Assembly: GCA_037074705.1 (NCBI GenBank)
Contig: CM073590.1
Coordinates: 241,855,601-241,919,600, forward strand
Source of the DNA: Zhengitettix transpicula
Lineage: Eukaryota > Arthropoda > Insecta > Orthoptera > Tetrigidae
Direction of reading: 5' to 3'
DNA length: 64,000 bases
The notes below the pieces were generated by a model. That model did no database searches, was not told the DNA's origin, and worked only from the letters and a program-made list of their open reading frames with translations. The first letter of the stretch is position 1. Every line of letters begins with the position of its first letter. Made by a program: the position numbers and the translations under genes. Shown in pieces: positions 58,791 to 64,000 of the stretch.

Positions 58791-59966
58791 TAATTTACGA
58801 AATTCTCCTCTTTTTTTTGTCTGACTTAAAATTGGTTATTGTTTACTAGGGTTGTGTACTCTTTTTACCTATTTGTTTATTAAACTATACACTACTTTTA
58901 CTTGTCTCTATTTTTTTCTTCTCTTTTCTAGGTTAGTGTTTCCGCAGTCCGTGAGCAATTTTCAACCCTAACACCTGAGGACGTACGTACTGATGCTGAT
59001 GTTACCGTACCTAATTTAAAATGGCTACCGCGAGTTATCTTAAAACAGGTCGGTGTTTTTTGGTTGTTGTTTTTTTAAAAATAAAAATTAATGAAGTTTG
59101 AAAAATAAGGTCCTGGAGAAAGTCTGGAAGAAAAAGTATTACCATGGCGCTTCCGGAGCCTTTTTCGTTCTTTAGAATATTTTTTTCTGTACTACCAGAT
59201 TTATTTTTATCTTTATTTTTAATTTTAAAAAAATTCATCCGCCTATTAACATTTATTATATTTTAATTTTACTGAGAGAAAAACTTTCCACGGTTGGGGC
59301 TTGTGTAAAGGTAAAAAAAAAGGTTAGCAACAACGTAATAATTACTCCAGACAATTACTCAATAAAAATTGTTCAGTAAAAAATATTAAAGCAACTGTAA
59401 CTGTTTAAAATTTACTCTTGTTTGAGTAACACACACACACAAAAAAAGGAAGCCGAAAGCCGAGAACCACCACTAGGTGAGAAAAATAAATACCACAACA
59501 CATTCGAACCCTTGTTGCTTGCCTCAGGTTTGTAGAAATACTATTAGTAGGAACTTTATTACCGGGGAAGGGTTGGGGGGGGGGGGAGACACCAACACGC
59601 TGCACACTTTTTTTGTGCGTGACGTAAAGAAAAAGCGAAGAAGTTAGCTTATGGATTTCTGGGCGGAAGTCTCTGAGTTAATTGCAGAGATGTTAGATAT
59701 AGATCAAACCAATTAGGATACAATTCAGGAAAATAATTTGCGTTATGCCAACAACAACAAAAAATTAATTTGAGTTAAGAATAGGTTTGGAGACGAAATA
59801 TTGTCCATCGAAGCGGATGTATGTTCTTCAATACGAGTTTTTAAACGGGACGTTTAGTCGGCCCTGTGTAGCACGACTTACGGTTGTCGGTCCAAAAATC
59901 TTTGCAATTTTAAAAATAATGCTCCGAGGCGAAAGATTGTCCATCAAAAGAGAAATATGTTCTTTC
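58791..59966. other. AT-rich sequence with a copy of the CTGAGGCAAG repeat
   Basis: 59475-59770 matches 63725-64000 (GTGAGAAAAATAAATAC; TTTGCGTTATGCCAA near 59737 against TTTGTATTATGCCAA near 63968). G-run at about 59577-59587. GTGTAGCACGACTTACGG (about 59864) resembles GTGTAGCATGACTTTACG at 60427. No gene. Confidence 0.5.
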
Positions 59967-60396
59967 GTGCTACATGCCGAGGCACCTCGGTCTGTTTTGA
60001 GAGGTGTATGTTCCGGGGTCGCAGACCTTGGGCATACGGCAAGAGTTGTCCGCTATTCCTATTGGAATAGTCGGCCAGCTGCCTCCTAAACAGGCCAAGG
60101 CATGGCGAGGGGTAAGCTGCGTCCCCACAGCAAACTCCTCTCCCGTCATCGGAAGGGCGTGGGACAAGTACCAAATGCCCGACCTACCCGATGCAGGTTT
60201 TTTATAGGGTTTGTCCTGCATTACTTTTAGGCGAATGCCGGGTAGGATCCTTAAAATATAGCCCGGGGGCCCTAGTAACCCTTGGCTACCTTCCTCTACC
60301 CTTCCGCATCACCCCTTTCAAATCCCTTGCTATGCTATTAAAGGGGAGTTGCCCTAAGTGGATTACCCTCATGTAGCCTGTTGCCCTAAAAAAATG
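59967..60396 (+). mobile_element. Retroposon family A copy
   Basis: Runs from CATGCCGAGGCACCTCGG to CTGTTGCCCTAAAAAAA; 5'-truncated. It interrupts the repeat containing GTCCTGTGTAGCATGAC. Confidence 0.9.
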
Positions 60397-60985
60397 TGGT
60401 TTTTAATGACCTTATGGTCTGTCCTGTGTAGCATGACTTTACGCTCAGGGCAAGAGAATTGTTTCAGTAATGTTTTATAATAATTCTAATATCACCTAAA
60501 GTAATTTAAAACTGGAATTGGCTCCGATTCCTTATTTTCAAGCTTAATTATTTTATTTCGGTGACGTCACTTTAATTTTTGCAGGCGGGTCTATTTATTT
60601 ATTTATTTTTTAAAAAAACTAATACTAATTTTAACAGGTTTTTTTAAATTTAACCTCTGTTTTGAATTAATGGGACAATTGATGACCTTCTACCGACCCT
60701 TATTATTTAATATATATATACATATATGTGTGTATATATTGTGACGACGTTTCGATATCTGAAGAAGATATAAAAAGGTATCGAAACGTCGTCATAATGT
60801 AAATAAAAAAATAAATAGTGTCTGTATAAGGTCATCAATTGTTTTATTAATACAAAAGTTTCCTTCTACACAGTTACGCGACGGCCCAGCGCTGATAAAG
60901 GATTTTTAATGACCGTTCAGTTTGTCCTATGTAGCATGAGTTACTGCTGAGAACGGGAGAATTATTTCAGAAAATCTTTTATATG

Positions 60986-61023
<38 letters not shown>

Positions 61024-61140
61024 CTGATATCACTGATATTATTCTACGAACTAAAAAATAATCCTGATCCCACTTTGTCAAGCTTTTGGTTTAGGTCGCT
61101 ACAATTTTTCTTTTTGCAGCGCGTATTTATTATTTTTTTA
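60397..61140. repeat. Diverged tandem duplication
   Basis: GTTTTTAATGACC...GTCTGTCCTGTGTAGCATGA (~60401) reappears as ATTTTTAATGACC...TTGTCCTATGTAGCATGAG (~60902). TTTTTGCAGGCGGG and TTTTTGCAGCGCG follow at similar distances. Each unit is followed by a hammerhead-like inverted pair (60743-60793; 61198-61336). Confidence 0.6.
60743..60793. repeat. Compact palindromic hammerhead-like motif
   Basis: Arms 60743-60759 (GACGACGTTTCGATATC) and 60777-60793 (GGTATCGAAACGTCGTC) are near-perfect inverses with a 17-bp loop. Within the plus strand, CTGAAGA (60759-60765), A, GATA...TATC, GAAACGTCGTC has the core plus a 4-bp stem II. Overlapping both strands makes it a self-inverse version of the motif. 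Confidence 0.75.
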
Positions 61141-61197
61141 ATTAGATAAAAAATAGCCAATAGACAGCCCAAATGAAGTGATGACGTAAATACCACG

Positions 61198-61336
61198 CAA
61201 CGCTGTGTTCTGGATACTTTGATTCCTTTCGTCAGGTGACCAAAAAACACAATAGTGACAGCCCGGACACAATCCAGCTGGTGTTTATAATCACCTGACG
61301 AAAGGAACCAAAAAGGTTCCTAGAACCCAGCGTTGC
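61198..61336. repeat. Inverted pair of CTGACGA-type motifs
   Basis: Plus motif 61295-61336: CTGACGA, then AGGAACC, AAAAA, GGTTCCT (a perfect 7-bp stem), then AGAACCCAGCGTTGCGTGG. The minus motif is at 61198-61235. GAAA has become GAAC, so catalysis is unlikely here although the stem is intact. Confidence 0.7.
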
Positions 61337-62431
61337 GTGGTATTTACGCCATCACTTCATTTTGTCTGTGTTTAGGGTATTTTTATTTATCTCTAATTGT
61401 TATATTTTGAAACAAGCGTATTACATTTTCATTTCGTTACCATATTTACTTCTACACCTGAGGTAAAGCAACAATGATTGCAAAAAGGCAGTTATTTATT
61501 TTTACCAACTAATCCTCGTCTTGTTCGGCGGGGGTAAGTTATTAATTAATGGTTAAATTCACATTAATACGAGATTCGTTGCGCGCCCTATTCTTGTTTA
61601 ATGTGCATGGATACCAACCTCCTCTGGTTAAAAAAAAAATTCCATTTGTAATCGAAAATTAAGCATCCAGTGTTTCTGTACGATCAGATTCCCGGGGGGT
61701 AGGGGTGGGGGAGGGGGGGGGAACGAATACGTCACAGGATCGCATATTGATGTTGAAATGAAACGAGAAGATCGTCGACCGGTATTAATTTTGAGTACGT
61801 CTCGCAGAGTCCCTTCCAGTAGTCGTCTTTACACAATTTATCATCGCCAGAGTCCAAAACCCGTTTTCCTGATAATTAAGTTTACTCTCCCAACTGTTAA
61901 CCGAGTGTGTGTGTGTGCAGAGAGGGACTCGGGACTGAAAAATGTCTTCGTGGCATGCGAACTGTCAACACGCGATTCAGGACCTACCATCAAGTGTGGA
62001 ACACACACACACACTCCGGTTTAATGATTATTACTGATAACATATCATCACGTCCGAAACGTCTCTGAAAATTGAAAAACGAAACTACGGTCAAACGTAC
62101 TTTATATGTAAACGTGTAAATTAAACGCTAGTGTTCCGCTAAGAAGTGTTTGATTACAATTTAGAAAAGTTCAAGAAAAGGAAACCAGTTTTTTTCCTAT
62201 TTTCTCTTCTTCCTTTTTTTTTAAAGTAAAAACTCGCCCGTTTGTTTAATTATAATTTTTTTTATATATTCTTATTTATTTATTTTTATAATTTCTTAGT
62301 CTGTCTCTGCCTTTTCTTCTCATTTTCAGCATTAGTTCCATCGTAGAAGGTGACAAAAGCATCATTACGTATATAAATTAGAAAATACATTAATAACTAT
62401 ATATATATATGTATATATATATACATATATA
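61337..62431. other. Unassigned AT-rich sequence
   Basis: A decayed CTGAGG...GCAAC...TTGCAAAAAGG motif at 61458-61487, G-tracts at 61694-61721, and an interrupted (TA)n at 62398-62431. No gene recognised. Confidence 0.4.
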
Positions 62432-63402
62432 TTGTAATAAACGCCTTGATGGCTTTAATTAATAGGACTTATATAAAAATTAATTAATATTTAAAAGTTT
62501 TATTGTTGATAATTACACCTTATATAAGCCCTGCCGAATTCCATCAATTTCACAAACAAATATTTCAATTTTATTTTATTAATTTGTGGCGTTCTGTGAT
62601 TTTACAATCAATTACGTTGTATTTCTCATTATCTCAGGGTCACCACTGGGTTTGACAGGAAGAACAAATACAATCTAGTGAACTAAAACATTAACTATCC
62701 AAACTCATTGAAGTTAATGGAATACAATTTTCAATACAATAGTAAAAGAAAACTAATGAAAAGAAAAACGCGAACTAAATCTGACTATACCCTTTAATTA
62801 TCGTTTGTAGTCCCTAATTATTGTTTTGCACTCACGACAGTGCTACTGGTACCAGTTCGGACTCTTGCAGCTTAAAGTCAACACCCACTAAACAGGCCAT
62901 TCATTACTCACTGATTCTACACTTTAGATTTTTGAACACACGCGGTCGTTGCTCTGGATCTCTGCTATCCTGGAACCAGGATCATCTCACCCTCAGTCAG
63001 CAGCCCTCGGACGTAGATCTCCTCAAAGTCCCTCTATGCGAAAATTAGTTCAGTTTGTGAAGCAAAACTTCTACTTCCAAACTGCGATTTTATGAGTCTC
63101 TCCGTAAAAACTGTTTACGTGCGTTTTATGTAAACTATTATATCTCGCCGTTGAACTTCCTGGATAGCCCTATTCATAATTCTGGATCCGCAGACTTTTA
63201 CTGTTTTATATCTCTCGCAGACTATTTTATGTATCCTTTCTCGACCCAGGCTCGACGCAGACTGAGTTATCTAAGCGCGCGGTCTCCAGTCTCCATTGTC
63301 AACAAAGAAAGACCCGCTGCGATTGTCGTCATTAAGCACCCGTACCGCCAACAATTCAATTATATTAAAAACAATTAATAGCCTGTTTAATTGGTATTAC
63401 AA
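62432..63402 (+). mobile_element. TTGTAA-ended element, copy 11 (full length)
   Basis: Starts TTGTAATAAACGCC after (TA)n. Has CTCAGGGTCACCACTGG (~62634), GCGAACTAAATCTGAC (~62769), GCACTCACGACAGTGC (~62828) and CTCACTGATTCTACAC (~62917). Ends AATTGGTATTACAA at 63402. No (TA)n on the right here. Confidence 0.78.
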
Positions 63403-63724
63403 AGGTGAAGAATAAATATTTAAGTAACGGGAAACGTGATGGAGAAAAATTAAGAAAACATTGAGCGTTGTCTTGATTGTTAGTGGTCAGCTTTTGGTAT
63501 AAAGGTTTGTCTACAATGAATACTACAGACAGGATTGGATCCTTTTTTTCTTGTCTTGAACATTAAATTTCTTTTCCGTTGACTAATGAATCTATGCTCT
63601 TTAAAATAGAAGTAAGCTGGACTGTTTGAATAAGGCACGGATGAACATTTAAGAGTGTGTCAAGGATATGTACCACTTAAAATTAAAATTTAAGTATTTA
63701 AATAGCGGAAAGTCGAGACCAGGT

Positions 63725-64000
63725 TTAGGTGAGAAAAATAAATACTTCCCTTGTACCGTTTCTGCAACCTTTGTTGCTTGCTTCAGGTGTGTATATAGTT
63801 ACAATATATTAGTACGAGATTATTGAAAAAAAAAGGGACGAACGTAAACAAAAAAAACAACGATGACGTTAGCTCACAGACGTTGACTTTTAATTACAAG
63901 AGTTTGTTACACCAATTCCAGCGATGTTAGAGTATAAAGCAATTAGGAAATAAATCTAAGAAAAACAATTTGTATTATGCCAATCTAAATAATGATTGAC
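63725..64000 (-). repeat. CTGAAGCAAG repeat, runs off the window
   Basis: The minus motif 63755-63786 reads CTGAAGC, AAGCAAC, AAA, GGTTGCA, GAAACGGT. It has a GCAAC/GTTGC stem and intact GAAAC, but CTGAAGC replaces CTGAAGA. Related to 59475-59770 and 58504-58529. Confidence 0.55.

Overview
The window is repeat-dominated, AT-rich animal nuclear DNA. It looks like an invertebrate, possibly an arthropod: it has a decayed mariner transposase, long (TA)n tracts, A-tailed retroposons with target-site duplications, foldback elements, and hammerhead-ribozyme-like motifs of the kind known from Penelope-like elements and retrozymes. The species cannot be fixed from the sequence. I found no host protein-coding gene, rRNA or intact tRNA. 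The only convincing coding remnant is a broken mariner transposase (2244-3001). Most other open frames are by-products of microsatellites, purine/pyrimidine minisatellites or repeated retroposon copies.

Layout. 0.3-1.4 kb: purine-rich minisatellite. 2.0-3.1 kb: dead mariner. 3.2-3.4 kb: inverted repeat. 4.5-5.9 kb: foldback element whose arms are a ~141-bp minisatellite. 6.7-8.8 kb: about twelve head-to-tail ~180-bp units, each with a minus-strand hammerhead-like core. 9.9-11.7 kb: CTAGCTGGGTG-family elements with a nested inverted pair. 12.9-16.5, 22.5-24.0, 26.4-28.3, 46.7-47.0, 57.3-58.3 and 62.4-63.4 kb: a family of about 0.3-1.1 kb elements ending TTGTAA...TTACAA, sitting in or against (TA)n microsatellites. 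18.6-20.1 kb: a second purine minisatellite. 40.5-42.2 kb: a second foldback element with an inverted pair of hammerhead-like motifs near its centre. 47.9-49.0 kb: a ~270-bp tandem array. 54.6-55.7 kb: a pyrimidine-rich tract. About sixteen copies or fragments of a ~0.5-kb A-tailed retroposon (family A below) are scattered throughout, mostly on the plus strand.

Main observation. Many otherwise unrelated repeats carry the same layout: CTGANGA, then a short potential stem, then GAAACGTY. It occurs in the tandem array and as inverted pairs at several loci. The core matches the hammerhead catalytic core. The ACGT after GAA is self-complementary, so stem III could form between two copies (a double hammerhead) even though no stem III loop is visible. 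This is a hypothesis from reading the sequence; activity is untested. Several copies depart from the canonical core, and these departures are noted. A second theme is the apparent preference of the TTGTAA-ended family for (TA)n microsatellites.
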